A stretch of 64,000 bases of DNA, taken from the NCBI RefSeq assembly GCF_033115175.1, contig NC_084827.1:176019401-176083400 (forward strand), given 5' to 3'. Every line of letters begins with the position of its first letter. The stretch's first letter is position 1. The notes beneath the pieces are model-generated. The model searched no databases. It was not told where the DNA came from and was given only the letters and a program-made list of their open reading frames with translations. This stretch comes from Lepus europaeus. Lineage: Eukaryota; Chordata; Mammalia; Lagomorpha; Leporidae. The position numbers were made by a program, and so were the translations under genes. This document shows positions 12,275 to 23,643 of the stretch, piece by piece.

Positions 12275-12602
12275 TGGGGCCAGTGCTGTGGTAGAGCAGG
12301 TAAAGCCACCACCTGCAATGTTGGCATCCCATATGGGGGCTGGTTTGAGACCTGGCTGCCCCACTTCCCATCCAGCTCTCTGTTATTGCCTGGGAAAGCA
12401 GTGGAAGATGACCCAAGTCCTTGGGCCCCTGTACCCGCGTGGGAGACCCAGAAGAAGCTCCTGGCTCCTGGCTTCAGATCAGCTCAGCTCTGGCTGTTGT
12501 GGCCATTTGAGGAGTGAACCAGCGGGTGGAAGACTTCTTTCTCTGTCTCTCCCTCTCTCTGTAACTCTACCTCTCAAATAAATAAATAAATCTTTTTAAA
12601 AA
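12275..12602 (+). mobile_element. CSINE, full length
   Basis: Head GGGGCCAGTGCTGTGGTAGA, tail AAATAAATAAATAAATCTTT plus A-run. Confidence 0.95.
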
Positions 12603-15600
12603 GTCTAAAATTTGACCCAAATAATATCATCAGCACCTCCATAGATCCTATAAACTAAGGCCCTTACTGTGTGCAGCAGAAGCCTTGGCCACCCTCTCCT
12701 CTCATCCTGCTCCCCGCTCCGTGCCCTGTGCCCCGGCTGTACCGTGGCCTCCTGGCTGCCTGGCCTTGGCCTCCCAGGGCGTGGCCCGGGTCCCAGCACA
12801 CGCTCGGTGAGTGAGCACAGAGCAGCCGCGGGGGAAAGCAGAGGCCGGGGCGCCAGTAGGAGGAAACCACGCTCAGCCGTCACAGGTGACGGCGGGTCGG
12901 GTGGGGGGAGAACGGAGGAAGCCGCATGGAAAGGGCGCCATCCCGGGTTGCTGCACGGTAGAGGCGGGCCCGGGTGAGACAGGTGGGCCGCAGGAAATGC
13001 CGCAGGGGAAATATTACAAAAACAGCTGTCATTTAACATCCCAGTTCCTGGGAAGGTGGCCGAGCCAAACACTCCCCTTCCCCTTCTCCACTGTCTGGGC
13101 GGTTTGCGCTCCCATCTGTTCCTGTTTGGGATTTGGAGGCTTTCTGGACGCTGGGTTGCTTTTCTGAGCGTTAGGGTGGTAGAGTCTCTGTGTCTGCGCG
13201 CCGTGAGCCTTGTCCCTGGAGCCAGCGCTCCCTGGGGCAGGAGTTTTACCTGCCGGGTCTACCACGGCCCCCACCAGAGGCCTGCAGGGTAAGCCAGCCG
13301 GGCCCGGGGTGGTCTGGGGGCCCGGTCCTGCCGGTGTGGGGCGAAGGGCATTTAGCTTCCGCATTTGGACTCAGCGGGCAGGTGGACAGGGCCACTTCCT
13401 GCTGCACAGGACCAGGGCCCCAGCCTGGGGCGTCCCAGTTACCTGGCCTCGGCAGCGACTCGCTCAGGCTGAGGGAGGGAGACACCATGTCCCTGGCAGA
13501 GTCACTGGGAGACGAGATTCCCCAGTGTGGGGCTTGCAGAGGCCCTGCCTGTCCCTGCTGCACAGAGCTCCGCCCTCCTTTCTGGTGGCCACTAGCCAGG
13601 TGGCCTGTAAGTCACAGGGGGCCTCAGAGCAGGCAGCCAGAGGGACCACCAGAAAGGCCTGGGGCAGAGTGGGTCCAGGGTCCCTTGCCTCTGCTCCCTG
13701 GCAGGACCCCCGCTCCGTGCCCTCCCCGCCGTGACCAATCGGCCCCTCCCCACCCCCACCCTAGCTGAGCTGGACATTTCTAAACCAAGGGGAAACAAAA
13801 GGATGGAACAAAAGAATGCCAGACAGCGCAAAAGGGGTCACCGCCAGGATACGGCCCTCCCGTGACCACCCCCCGCCCTTCCTGGCTCGGCGCTCTGGCC
13901 TGCGCGGGTAATGGGCCGTGGCCGAGCCACCCGGGGACACTCCCTGTCCCCACTGGAAACACGCAGCCAGGCCGCAGTCCAGGTCCAGCCACTTCCTCCA
14001 GGGCCCCGAGGTGCATACGGGGACAGCCTGGCCAGGAGAAGGGCCGTCAGGCCTCCTCAACCCTGCCCGGTCTCTAGGCCACCTCGGGCCAGCGGCCCCA
14101 CTGCTAACTGTCCCGAGGGCTCACGCCACACTCGCACTGGTGGGCCCAGTGACCCACACCGGGCTGCCGGCTTCCTGGGACCAAAGAGTGCGGCCAAGCA
14201 AACCGTGTCCTGGTCCAGGAGACCCGGGGAGGCCGTGCGCCTTGCTCTGTGATTGGGCAAAGGGGTCTGGGTGCTGGGGAGGGTGGGGATCTGGGCAGAA
14301 CCACGGGTGGCTTCCCTGTGGGGCACCATCCTGGGGCCTGGGACCACCAGCTGCCGCCCTCACCAGCGGACCTTGTGAGTAGGAGCCGAGCGAGCAGGGA
14401 CACTCAGCCGGCCTGGGCAGAGGCCTGCAGAGCCCGGGCAGGGCTGGTGGCGGCCGATGAGGTGTCGGCTTCCTCGTGGACAAGCCAATGACGCGTCAGC
14501 AGCTACAGCCCTGTGTTGGGCACACACTCTAGGCTAGGGGTGACATCAGGGCCCAGTAGGGACAGAGGCCAGAGAGTGTCCCCAGAGTCCCCGTGGCCCA
14601 GGCATCTTCCGTGTGACCCACTGAATAAAAGTAACCAGTGTGTAGATAGCAGTGTGTATGTGTGTGTGCGCGCGCATGTGCACAGGAGAAATGGAAATAA
14701 ACTGCAATCCTTGGCGGCCCCCCAGGCTCCATCTGTTCTGGCAGGTAGTGCACGCGTCTCTGCCCCAGGGGTCAGGAACAAAGGACGAGCCCTGTGACTC
14801 CCAGGAGAGCAGACACGAGGCCGGCCCCCCCAGCAGGCGACCGGAAACCGGCCTTAATCTCGGTGGGGGGTGGGGGGGAGCTCGGCAGTGGCGCCAGGCC
14901 AGGCTGCCAGGGCTCTGTCGTGGAGTGCCTGGCCTGGCAGCCACATCTTCATGCACTAGAAACGTGCCAGCCCCTCTCTGCTCCCAAGACGAGGGCCGCC
15001 ATCTTGGAGTGTCAACCCTGAGGCCCCCTCTGGCCCTCTGGCCTGGACTGTGGGTCGGCACCGTGTGGCATGGCCAGGGGGAGCAGAGGACCCCGGGATG
15101 TGCTCACCAGAGCAGAGACCTTGCAGAGGCACTGGGCGGGAGGAGCAGCAGTCACAGGTACCATCGAGCAGCCTCTCCCCTCCCCAGCATGGGCTCAGAG
15201 AAACCCACGGGGAGGGAGGGCGCTCCGAGTGCCCACCCCAGGGTCAGAACACATTGAGATCGCCACGGGAGGTCTGGCAGCTCCCAGGAAAGCAAACACC
15301 ACCCAAGCCTGTGCACCACACCCCTGGGAGGGTCCACTCCCAAGTGCCTGTGAAATACCAGCAACCTCGTCTCAAATATTCCAGCCGTCTGCTGGCTTCA
15401 CTGAGCTAGCTGAGGCCAGACATAGGTCTGCGGGGGAAGAAGTCAGATATATGAAGCGACCAAGCCGTTGTTAAGGGTCACCCGGCAACAGATACGCCCA
15501 GGCGACCCATGGGAGAAGCCACAGAGGAGCAGGGCCCAACTCCTGGGAAGTGGGGAGCCTGCAGGTGAACCTCACCCCCTCGTCCCCTGGAGGCTGAGCC

Positions 15601-15758
15601 CGGGTCCCCCCACAGCCGGTCCACTCGGCGACAGCGGCAGTTAGGACCGTGGTAGGGAACACATAGAAAGAGGGTTGAGATTCAGCTGGACACCAGGGTC
15701 CGTCAGAGACTGGGGAGGATCTGGCTTAAATCAAAAGAGCTAAATAAAAGTAATAATA
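12603..15758. other. GC-rich unique DNA with a candidate poly(A) signal
   Basis: AATAAA at 14,624-14,629 is followed 25-55 bp later by a TG-rich tract, the layout of a plus-strand cleavage site. No upstream exon with a recognisable protein was found. In human, ARMC9 ends about 20 kb upstream of B3GNT7, so this could be its 3' region, but nothing coding supports that. Confidence 0.35.
14650..14682. repeat. TG/CG dinucleotide repeat
   Basis: AGTGTGTATGTGTGTGTGCG followed by CGCGCATGTGC, just downstream of an AATAAA at 14,624. Confidence 0.85.
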
Positions 15759-16016
15759 GGAGCTGGCGCTGTGGCGTGGAAGGTTAAGCCTCCGCTTGCC
15801 TGCATTACCGACATCCCACATGGGCACCAGTTCATATCCCGGCTGCTCCTCTTCTGATCCAGCTCTCTGCTATGGCCTGGGAAAGCAGCAGAAGATGGCC
15901 CAAGTGCTTGGGCCCTGCACCCATGTGGGAAACCCGGAAGAAGCTCCTGGCTTCTGGCTTCAGCCTAGGTCAGCCCTGGCTTTTTCGGTCATTTGGGGAG
16001 TGAAACAGCAAATAGA

Positions 16017-16050
<34 letters not shown>

Positions 16051-16099
16051 GTAACTCTGCCTTTCAAGTAAATAAATCTTTTTAAAAATAATAATAAAG
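15759..16099 (+). mobile_element. CSINE, full length
   Basis: Head GGAGCTGGCGCTGTGGCGTG, CT run 16,018-16,041, tail AAATAAATCTTTTTAAAAAT plus (AAT)n. Confidence 0.95.
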
Positions 16100-16119
16100 T
16101 TAACGCAAAAAAATAATTA

Positions 16120-16226
16120 AGTCAAACCACCTGGGTTCCAATACTATTCAACCATGCTATGTCACCTCAGGCAAACTGTGTGAGCTCTCTGGGCCTCTGA
16201 CCTGGAATATCTCCTGGGATGAAGAG
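16120..16226 (+). mobile_element. MIR fragment
   Basis: TGGGTTCCAATACTATTCAA followed by TATGTCACCTCAGGCAAACT and GAGCTCTCTGGGCCTC matches the MIR core order (GGTTCGAATCC, TGTGACCTTGGGCAAGT, CTCTGAGCCTC). Confidence 0.6.
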
Positions 16227-16453
16227 GGGGCCGGCGCTGTAGTGTAGCTGGTAAAGCTGCCACCTGCAGTGCCAGCATCCCATCTGAGTGTCAGTTCAAG
16301 TCCCAGCTGCTCCTCTTCCTATACAGCTCTTTGCTATGGCCTGGGAAGCCAGTAGAGGATGGCCCAAGTGCTGGGCCCCGGTACCCGTGTGGGAGACCTG
16401 GAAGAAGCTCCTAGCTCCTGGCTTGCGATTGGCCCAGCTGGGCCATTGCGACC

Positions 16454-16506
<53 letters not shown>

Positions 16507-16548
16507 TTGCCTTTCAAATAAATAAATAAATATTTTTAAAAAAATATA
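16227..16548 (+). mobile_element. CSINE with part of body deleted
   Basis: Head GGGGCCGGCGCTGTAGTGTA; the CT run (16,457-16,505) follows GGCCATTGCGACC directly, so the GGGGAGTGAACCAG segment is missing. Confidence 0.9.
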
Positions 16549-16557
16549 TCCATGATA

Positions 16558-16892
16558 GGACCGGCACTGTGGTGTTGTGGGTAAAGACACTGCCTGCAGT
16601 GCCCACATCCCATACAGGCATCGTTTTGAGTCCCGGTTGCTCCACTTCAGATCCAACTCCCTGCTAATGTGCCTGGGAAAGCAGAAGGTGACCCAAGTCC
16701 TTGGGCCCCTGCCACCCATGTGAGAAAGTAGTTCAGCTCCTGGCTCCCAGCTTCAGCCTGACCCCTCAGCCATTGCAGCCATCTGGGGAGTGAATCAGTC
16801 AACGGAGGATCTCTCTCTCTCCCCATCTCCCTCTCTCTTTCTGTAATTCTGTCTTCCAATAAATATAATAAAAGGTTTTTTTTTTTAAAAGA
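16558..16892 (+). mobile_element. CSINE, full length
   Basis: Head GGACCGGCACTGTGGTGTTG; tail CCAATAAATATAATAAAAGG. Confidence 0.9.
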
Positions 16893-16924
16893 AAAAAGCT
16901 AAAAACTAAAAAAAAAATCCATGA

Positions 16925-17150
16925 TAAAATAACTTTAAATTTCAGAGACAGACGGACAGCGGCAGCTCCCATCCTCCGGTTCACTCCCCAAACAGCCCAC
17001 AACAGCTGGGGCTGAGCCAGGCCAAAGCTGGGAGCCAGAAACCTCAGGTCTTCCATGTAGGTAGCAGGGACCCGGCTCCTTGAACCAGCTCTGCTGTTCC
17101 CAGCGTCTACACAGCCCTCCAGTGGGGCACGGGCATCTCTCCACGCCAAG
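16925..17150 (-). mobile_element. Degenerate CSINE
   Basis: GGTTCACTCCCCAAACAGCC, GCCAAAGCTGGGAGCCAGAA and GTCTTCCATGTAGGTAGCAG keep the order of a minus-strand copy; the head is not recognisable. Confidence 0.6.
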
Positions 17151-18213
17151 CTAGTGTTCTAAAAAAAAAAAAAAAAGAAAAGAAAAAAAGAACGAACAAG
17201 CTGATCCTGCCCTTGTGTTCCTCCCTGGCTCACCTACACATAATCCCAGTGCTGTTTCCAGCAACAAACAGCTGGCACACGGGCCACACTTGGCCAATTT
17301 GTTTTTTCTTCTTCACATATTGCATTCAAATATTACTTCCTTGCTTACTGAGTTCTGGGGTGTCCCCTTAATTCTGGGGGAATGCCTCCCCCCTCACCCT
17401 AATCCTGGCATCCTCCTTCCCCCTCCCAGCATCCTCCACGGGACAATCCTGTGGCTGGGTAGCTGGGCCCGGTTGCCTGACCCTCTTCATCTGCCCAGGT
17501 ACTGTTTGTAGTGAGTCGTACAAAGGAGCGAGCCACTTAGCTTTTGCACGTAACCAGTCACATGGCTTAGAACCGTTGATTAGCTTCACAGCGTGGGTCA
17601 GCATTGGGGCTGGGCCCCCATGGCTGGCTGCTGGGCTTCGCTGGTGGTGCATCGGCAGTCACAGGGCAGGCCAAGGTCTCACGCACACCTGGCGGTGGTG
17701 TTGGCCTGGGTCTCTTTAGTGAGACCTCCGCCCTCCAGCAGGCTGGTGTGGGCTGTTCACGTGCAAGGTTCCCGGTGCAGGAAGAGAGCCCGAGTGCACG
17801 TGGAAAGACATGAACACAGGGGCGCCGAGCAAACCCAGGGTGTTGCTGCAATGCTGCCCACCTCCCTTCTCAGAGCGAAATCGTCCTGTGCTCCCCACGG
17901 TGGCCGACCAGCCCCGTTGTAACAGGTGGGCAGCTAGGTGCTGTGGGGCTGCCCTGCGTCGGCACGTGGGGGGTGCGCAGACACGTTCCTCCCATCGGCC
18001 CTCGGGTGCTGGCTGCCTCCCAGGGAGAATTCCTGGCCTTTGCAGATGGTCATGGTCCCGGCCAAACCTTCCCGAGAATGAAGGGATTGGGCAGGTCCCT
18101 GAGAGCTGACTGTGAACGTGGGAGAAACAGGCGTAGGGAGATCTACCCGGAGCCGGCTCTGCTCAGTGTCCAGGGAAGGCTGGGCGTGGGTGGCATCTCA
18201 GGGGCATAAGAGG
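17151..18213. other. Unique DNA
   Basis: A-rich start (17,161-17,190), then 17,200-17,580 is moderately AT-rich and may be an old element I cannot name. No exon recognised. Confidence 0.4.
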
Positions 18214-18352
18214 CCAGGGACTGGTTCGAGTCCCGGCTGCTGCACTTCCAATCCAGTTCCCTGCTGATGGCCTAGGAAAGCAGTGGAAGATGGCCTGAGT
18301 CCTTGGGCCGCTGCACCCGTGTGGGAGACTTGGAAGAAGCTCCTGGCTTCTT
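18214..18352 (+). mobile_element. CSINE, both ends missing
   Basis: Only GGTTCGAGTCCCGGCTGCTG to GGAAGAAGCTCCTGGCTTCT is present. Confidence 0.85.
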
Positions 18353-18740
18353 CACAAGCCAGAAGAGGGGCTGGTGCTAGGAGGACCAGGTATGCAGGAA
18401 GGAAAGCAGGGCGCGGAAGGCGGGCACCACGGTCAGAGCCATGGCGGGGGCAGGGAGGGGGGTGGCGAGGACGGCTCCGGAGACCGCCCTGAGGGCAGCC
18501 TCGGTAGACGGTAAGCCAGAGGTCGGCTCCGCCCCGAGCTGGGCACTGACGGCATGGAGGTCAGAGGTCCTAGAGGAGGAAGTGGGCAAGCTGATGGTGT
18601 GAGCGCAGAGAGTGGAGGCTGGGCAGAGGCTGGGGAGCTGTGACCTTGAAGGGAGCCAGGAGAAAAGTGGTGGTGAGCTGGAACCAGCTCGTGCCAGCCC
18701 ACAGCAGCTGATGGCTACATTTTCGGCAATTCTGTGAAGT
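18353..18740. other. GC-rich unique DNA
   Basis: No feature recognised. Confidence 0.4.
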
Positions 18741-19071
18741 GGTATTTTTAAAATTTTTTGTTATTTTTTGACAGATAGAGTTAGACAGTGAGAAAGAGAG
18801 ACAGAAAGAAAGATCTTCCTTCCGTTGGCTCACCCCTCAAATGGCCACTACGGATTGCTGCACTGATCCGAAGCCAGGAACCAGGTGCTTCCTCCTGGTC
18901 TCCCATGTGGGTGCAGGGGCCAAGCACTTGGTCCATCCTCCACTGCCTTCCCAGGCCACAGCAGAGAGCTGGACTGGAAGAGGAGCAACCAAGACTAGAA
19001 CCTGGCACCCATATGGGATGCCAGCGCCGCAGGCAGAAAATTAGCCAAGCGAGCCACGGCGCCGGTCCCCT
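18741..19071 (-). mobile_element. CSINE of intermediate type
   Basis: TTTTTTGACAGATAGAGTTA, GACAGTGAGAAAGAGAGACA and CCACGGCGCCGGTCCC resemble the younger subfamily, but the CATATGGGATGCC block of the older type is kept. Confidence 0.9.
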
Positions 19072-19110
19072 GTGAAGTGGTTTTAAAACAGCCTCTGCGA
19101 ACTTCAGTCA

Positions 19111-19452
19111 TGGGGCCAGCACTGTGGCATAGCGGGTAAAGCCGCTGCCTGCAGTGCCGGCATCCCATATGGGTGCCGGTTCGAGTCCCGGCTGCTCCAC
19201 TTCCTATCCAGTTCCCTGCTGATGGCCTAGGAAAGCAGTAGAAGATGGCCCAAGTCCTTGGGGCCCTGCACCTGTGTGGGAGACTTGCAAGAAGCTCCTG
19301 GCTCCTGGCTTCGGATCAGCCTAGCTCCAGCCGTTGAGGCCATCTGGGGAGTGAACCAGTGGATGGAAGACCAACCTCTCTGTCTCTTCCTCTTTCTGTC
19401 TATAATTCTGCCTCTCAAATAAATAAATAAATATTTTTTTAAAAAATAATAA
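19111..19452 (+). mobile_element. CSINE, full length
   Basis: Head GGGGCCAGCACTGTGGCATA, tail AAATAAATAAATAAATATTT. Confidence 0.95.
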
Positions 19453-20796
19453 TTCAATAAATGCTATGAAAAATAAAGGTGACAAAAACACGGGGCTCCT
19501 CCCTTGCTAGTTACTGCGTTCGCTGCTGTGGTCCATGCCGGGGGCCTTTGCACCTGTTGTGTCTGGACGGTGGGAACACAGTTGAGTGACGTCCGCTAGC
19601 GTCTCTCCCAATGCTGTGTTCAGCGACACCGCTCTGGTTGCTTGCAACTCACCGTGGTGGGGGCACTGACTCCAAAGAAACAGGCAAACACTACAGACCA
19701 GAATGTTCCCCCTTCGCCGGGGGCCGGTTGTCACATATCCCCAGCACATCTCTGGCCAACGTGGGGCAAAACAGCGCAGCCTCAGAAACAGGTGGCCAGG
19801 GCCGGGGCCCCCGTGCTGGGGAGAGCTGGAAGGAGCGGGGCGGTGTGTGTCCCCCTAGGATGGCACAGCCAAGGGTGGCTTGTGCCTCGGCCGGGACCCC
19901 CTGCCTACGTCTCCTCACGGGGCCCAGTTGACTTCCGGGCCCTCCCCTTGCGGACTAGCCTGGGGCCTTTCTCCCTGGATTATGTGGTTGGTTGCTCTGG
20001 GTGTTCCCGTGACACCTTCCTGCTGGCCCACTGCCACGGCTCCTCCCCAGGGCGTGGGCCGCTGCCTGCTGCCTGTGGTAGTGATGAGTCACCACGTCCT
20101 GGGAGAGAAGAGGGGGTCGCGGGCTCCGTGGTGGGGCTCCTGGGCCTTGGTGTTCTGGTTCCTCGAAAGGACAGGGTCGACGGGAAGGCCCACGTGGGGC
20201 CACCCTTGGACCACACTCGAACAGCACCCAGACTAGGGCTGAACGCAGGCAGCAGCTTCTTCAAGGGACAAGCCAGGGTCCCAGGGGCTTACAGGTCCAG
20301 AGAGGCAGGGCTAGGGATTTGGGGTTTGTGAGCAAAGGGCTGGGAATAGAACCAGAGAAAGTGCCTGCTCCAAAGGCAAGAAGGGTGGAGGCCAAAGGGG
20401 CCACCAGTGCCACTCCCAGGCCTCTCCTGGGGGCAGCAGCGTGGTTAAGGGGCTGGCCTGGGGGCTGGGGGGAAGGTATTGACCCCAGGGCATGAGGATG
20501 GCCCAGCGGAGTCCTGCCCGGGGCTGTGGGGGACCCATCGAATGCATGCAGGAGGAGAGCCAGCCTCCGGGCACAGAGCCGTCTAGACCCAGTGGACTGG
20601 GCAGAGCAGGACAGAGGCTCAGAGAATGCCGGGCATAGGCCTGACCCAGGCACAGTTTCCGCAAAGGCTGGGGGGTGGTCCGCTGGAAAAGTGCAAAAAA
20701 CCAGACAAAAGAGGGATCCTGATGTTCTGCAAAAAACACGCCAGGGTCTGGCTCTGGCTGAGTCCCAGCAGAGGGGCCGTGGCCCCTGCCTTCAGC
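19453..20796. other. GC-rich unique DNA
   Basis: Several frames above 100 codons exist on both strands with no recognised domain; no repeat seen. Confidence 0.4.
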
Positions 20797-20903
20797 CTGG
20801 CCTAGCCACGGTGGTTGGGGCCACCTGGGAGTGAACCAATGGATGGAAAATCTGTCTGTCTCTCCCTTTCTCTCTCTGAAACTCTTTCAAAATAAACAAA
20901 TAG
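20797..20903 (+). mobile_element. 3' part of a CSINE
   Basis: CACGGTGGTTGGGGCCACCT, GAGTGAACCAATGGATGG and TTTCAAAATAAACAAATAG. Confidence 0.75.
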
Positions 20904-21230
20904 GGGGCCAGCGCTGTGGCATAGAGGATAAAGCCACAGCCTGCAGTGCCGGCATCCCATATGGCTGCCGGTTCCAGTCCTGGCTGCTCTACTTCTGATC
21001 CAGCTCTCTGCTATGGCCTGGGAAAGCAGTAGAAGATGGCCCAAGTCCTTGGGCCCCTGCACCCACATGGCAGACCCGGAAGAAGCTTCAGGCTTCGGAT
21101 CGGTGCAGTTCTGGCTGTTGCAGCCAATTGGGGAGTGAACCAGCAGATGGAAGACCTCTCTCTCTCTCTCTGCCTCTGCTTCTCTGTAACTCTGTCTTTC
21201 AAATAAAGAAACAAAACAAGAAGAAAAGAA
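20904..21230 (+). mobile_element. CSINE, full length
   Basis: Head GGGGGCCAGCGCTGTGGCAT, inserted directly after the previous tail; ends TTTCAAATAAAGAAACAAAA. Confidence 0.95.
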
Positions 21231-21274
21231 AGAAAGCATATCAAGGATTCTTTCCAACAAGTAAATAAATTTTT

Positions 21275-21316
21275 AAAAGAGAGAGAGGAAGGGAGGGAGG
21301 GAGGGAGGGAGGAAGA
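21275..21316. repeat. GA / GGGA simple repeat
   Basis: GAGAGAGAGGAAGGGAGGG followed by four more GGGA-type units, lying after a SINE tail. Confidence 0.85.
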
Positions 21317-22774
21317 AATAGGGGTGCTGATGCTCTCGCCCCTCCCCATGAGCTGTAGGTGGGAGGTGGACGTGCGCATTTCCTGGGGAGTTTGGATGGG
21401 GGGGGGGGCAAGGCTGAGATGACAGCTGCTGGTGGCCACGTCTCCTCCGCGGGAAGAGGGCCCTGCCACTCAGGAACAGGCAGATTCCGGCTATCAGTGC
21501 CAGATGGGACTGGCTGCGGCCCCACCCTGTCCTGCTTATCGGAGCCTGTGCGCTCCTGCGGTTTTTTGTGGCTGTTGTTAATGATTGTTCAAGTTGGGTG
21601 TCACTGGCTGGTGACCAGAAAGTCTGTCAGTACAGGAATGACCTCGATGCTTGGGCCGGGGCGGGGCCAGGGGCGGGGCGGGGTCTCTGCAGCTCCCAAC
21701 TTCCTCCCAAGCCCACCTTAAGCTGGTGCTCTCCCATTTCTCTCTGACACCCCCCTCCCCCCACACATGCGCTGTCTCCATCCCAGGAAGTGCAGGTGCA
21801 CAGCGGGCTGGGACCCTCCCAGGGATCAGTCCCTGCGCCGAGTCTGCGCTGTCTCTTTAGCATCCGACACCTCTCACATCAAGTCCAGGCCCACTCCGTG
21901 CTCCCTTCTCAGGGGAACAACTTTCTGCCTTCCTTTTTATTTGAAAATATGGAGGGTTCCCTCTGTGTTTTATGTAAATGCAAGACCACAAAGGCACGAG
22001 AGGAGAAGCCACCGCATGGCCTGCTGCCTGCGGAATCCCACAGTGGGAGCGAAGCCGGCGACAATGAGCCGGAGGCTGCAGGCTCTTGGCTCTGCCGGTG
22101 GACGAGGCCCAGGGGTCCTGCTGCAAAGGTCACCCAGTCCGAGACACAAGCAGAGGGAGGCCGAACAAGTTCGTCTGAACGTCTCAAGGGGGTGGCTGCC
22201 GTCAGACAAAGCCTCGGAAACTCAGTCTGGCCCCAGGATGAAATGTCACCCTTTTCCTTCTTTGCACGGTGGTTTGGCTAATGAGCATGTTATTGACAAG
22301 AGTGACAAGTGGAGTCCCTGGCGCCCTCTCAGCTCCAGGCTTCATCCGCCTGAGCAGGAGCTGGGAAGTTAACAGGTGCCAGCATACGTGGGGGAGGGGC
22401 TGCAGGAAACAGGCCACCGCTGGGCTGAGACCAGGGCCAGCACAGCAGGAAGGTTCCAGAGCCAGATGAGCCAAGGTTCTGGCGAGAGGGACCCAGGCTC
22501 TGTCATCAACGTGGGAGGGGTGGCAGCAGGTAAGAGCGGCCACCGATCGCTGATGTTGGATGACCAAGGAAGAGAGAAAACCCCAGCGCAGGGTTGGCTG
22601 CTATGTCAGCAGCAGCCTCCTGTGACGGGAAGGAGCCGGGACTTTTGGGGACAGACCTCAGTGAGAAGTGGAGCCAGCGTCACAGGTCACAGGACCCAGC
22701 TGTCGCTCTGAGGTCTGAGGTTGCAACTGCCTGGCTTGAGGGAGCAGCTCAGTGTCTGACAGTCAAGGACCAAT

Positions 22775-22822
22775 CCGGGTGAGGGCGAGGGTGAGGGTGA
22801 GGGCCAGGGCCAGGGCAGGGTG
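22775..22822. repeat. GAGGGT/CAGGGC hexamer-like G-rich repeat
   Basis: Alternating GGGTGA, GGGCGA and GGGCCA units, about eight in all. The regularly spaced GGG runs could form a G-quadruplex. Confidence 0.75.
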
Positions 22823-22934
22823 CCCTGGGCAGTGTTGTAAGATGGTCTGAGTGAGAGCTGGGGAGGAACCGCACAACCTCAGCTCCTCCGTCTGGCCCTG
22901 CCTGCATAAATTCTCCAAAGCAAGATGGTGGCAC

Positions 22935-23272
22935 GAGGCTGGTGCTATGGCACAGCAGGTTAAGCCGCCACCTGCGATGCTACCATCCCATATGAGCACT
23001 GGTTCGAGTCCCGGCTGCTCCACTTCTAATCCAGCTCTCTGCTATGGCCTGGGAAAGCAGCCGAAGCTGGCCCAAGTGCTTGGGCCCCTGCTACCCACAT
23101 GAGAGACCTGGAAGAGGCTCCTGGCTCCTGGCTTCGGATTGGCCCAGCTCTACCCATTGCGGCAATTTTGGGAGTGAACCAGCAGGAGAGAAGACCTCTC
23201 TCTCTGCCTCTCCCTCTCTCTGCCTGTAACTCTGCCTCTCAAATAAATAAATAAAGCTTAAAAAGAAGGAGA
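22935..23272 (+). mobile_element. CSINE, full length
   Basis: Head GCACGAGGCTGGTGCTATGG; tail AAATAAATAAATAAAGCTTA. Its end is about 15 bp before the left arm of the inverted repeat. Confidence 0.95.
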
Positions 23273-23285
23273 AGACTGTGTCGTG

Positions 23286-23643
23286 AGCCTAAAGCTAACC
23301 TTAGCCAGCGTGATTTCAGGAGCAAGAACAAATGCACTTATGACATTCAGTCTGGGGGCGGGGGATTGGCAGAGAGGCTGAGCGTCTCATGCGGGAGGCC
23401 TGCTCCCAGTCCTGCCTCTGCTCCCAGTTCCAGCTTCCCGGTGATGTGCACCCTGGGAGACAAAGCCCTTAGCTGAGTAGTTTCTCTCTTCCCTGAAGAC
23501 AGACTATGGGAAGGGAGGCCGCATCGCCAGTGCGCACCCCTGCAGGCGTCCCCAGGGGCGGCTCACTCACCCCACGGACTGAGCCTCTTAAGTGCACCTG
23601 TTCTTCCTCCTGAAATCACGCTGGGTGAGGCTAGCGTCAGGCA
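23286..23643. repeat. Inverted repeat, arms about 55 bp, 84% identical
   Basis: The left arm 23,286-23,340 reads AGCCTAAAGCTAACC...GCACTTA. The reverse complement of the right arm 23,589-23,643 matches it at 46 of 55 positions by my count, with a perfect central block CTCCTGAAATCACGCTGG on the right arm. Weaker similarity extends about 15 bp inward (ACTGA words). The 248-bp spacer contains a degenerate CSINE segment. No known transposon end was recognised. Confidence 0.75.
23355..23475 (+). mobile_element. Degenerate CSINE fragment
   Basis: GCTCCCAGTTCCAGCTTCCC and GATGTGCACCCTGGGAGACA match the older CSINE body; it lies between the inverted-repeat arms. Confidence 0.5.

Larger units (their letters stand above)
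21231..22934. other. Unique DNA with G-rich repeats
   Basis: Contains the GGGA repeat, an 11-G run near 21,400 and the hexamer repeat at 22,775. No exon recognised. Confidence 0.45.

Noticed and set aside
17200..17580. Possible hAT or L2 remnant
   Set aside because: A few words look familiar but no ordered match longer than about 20 bp could be made.
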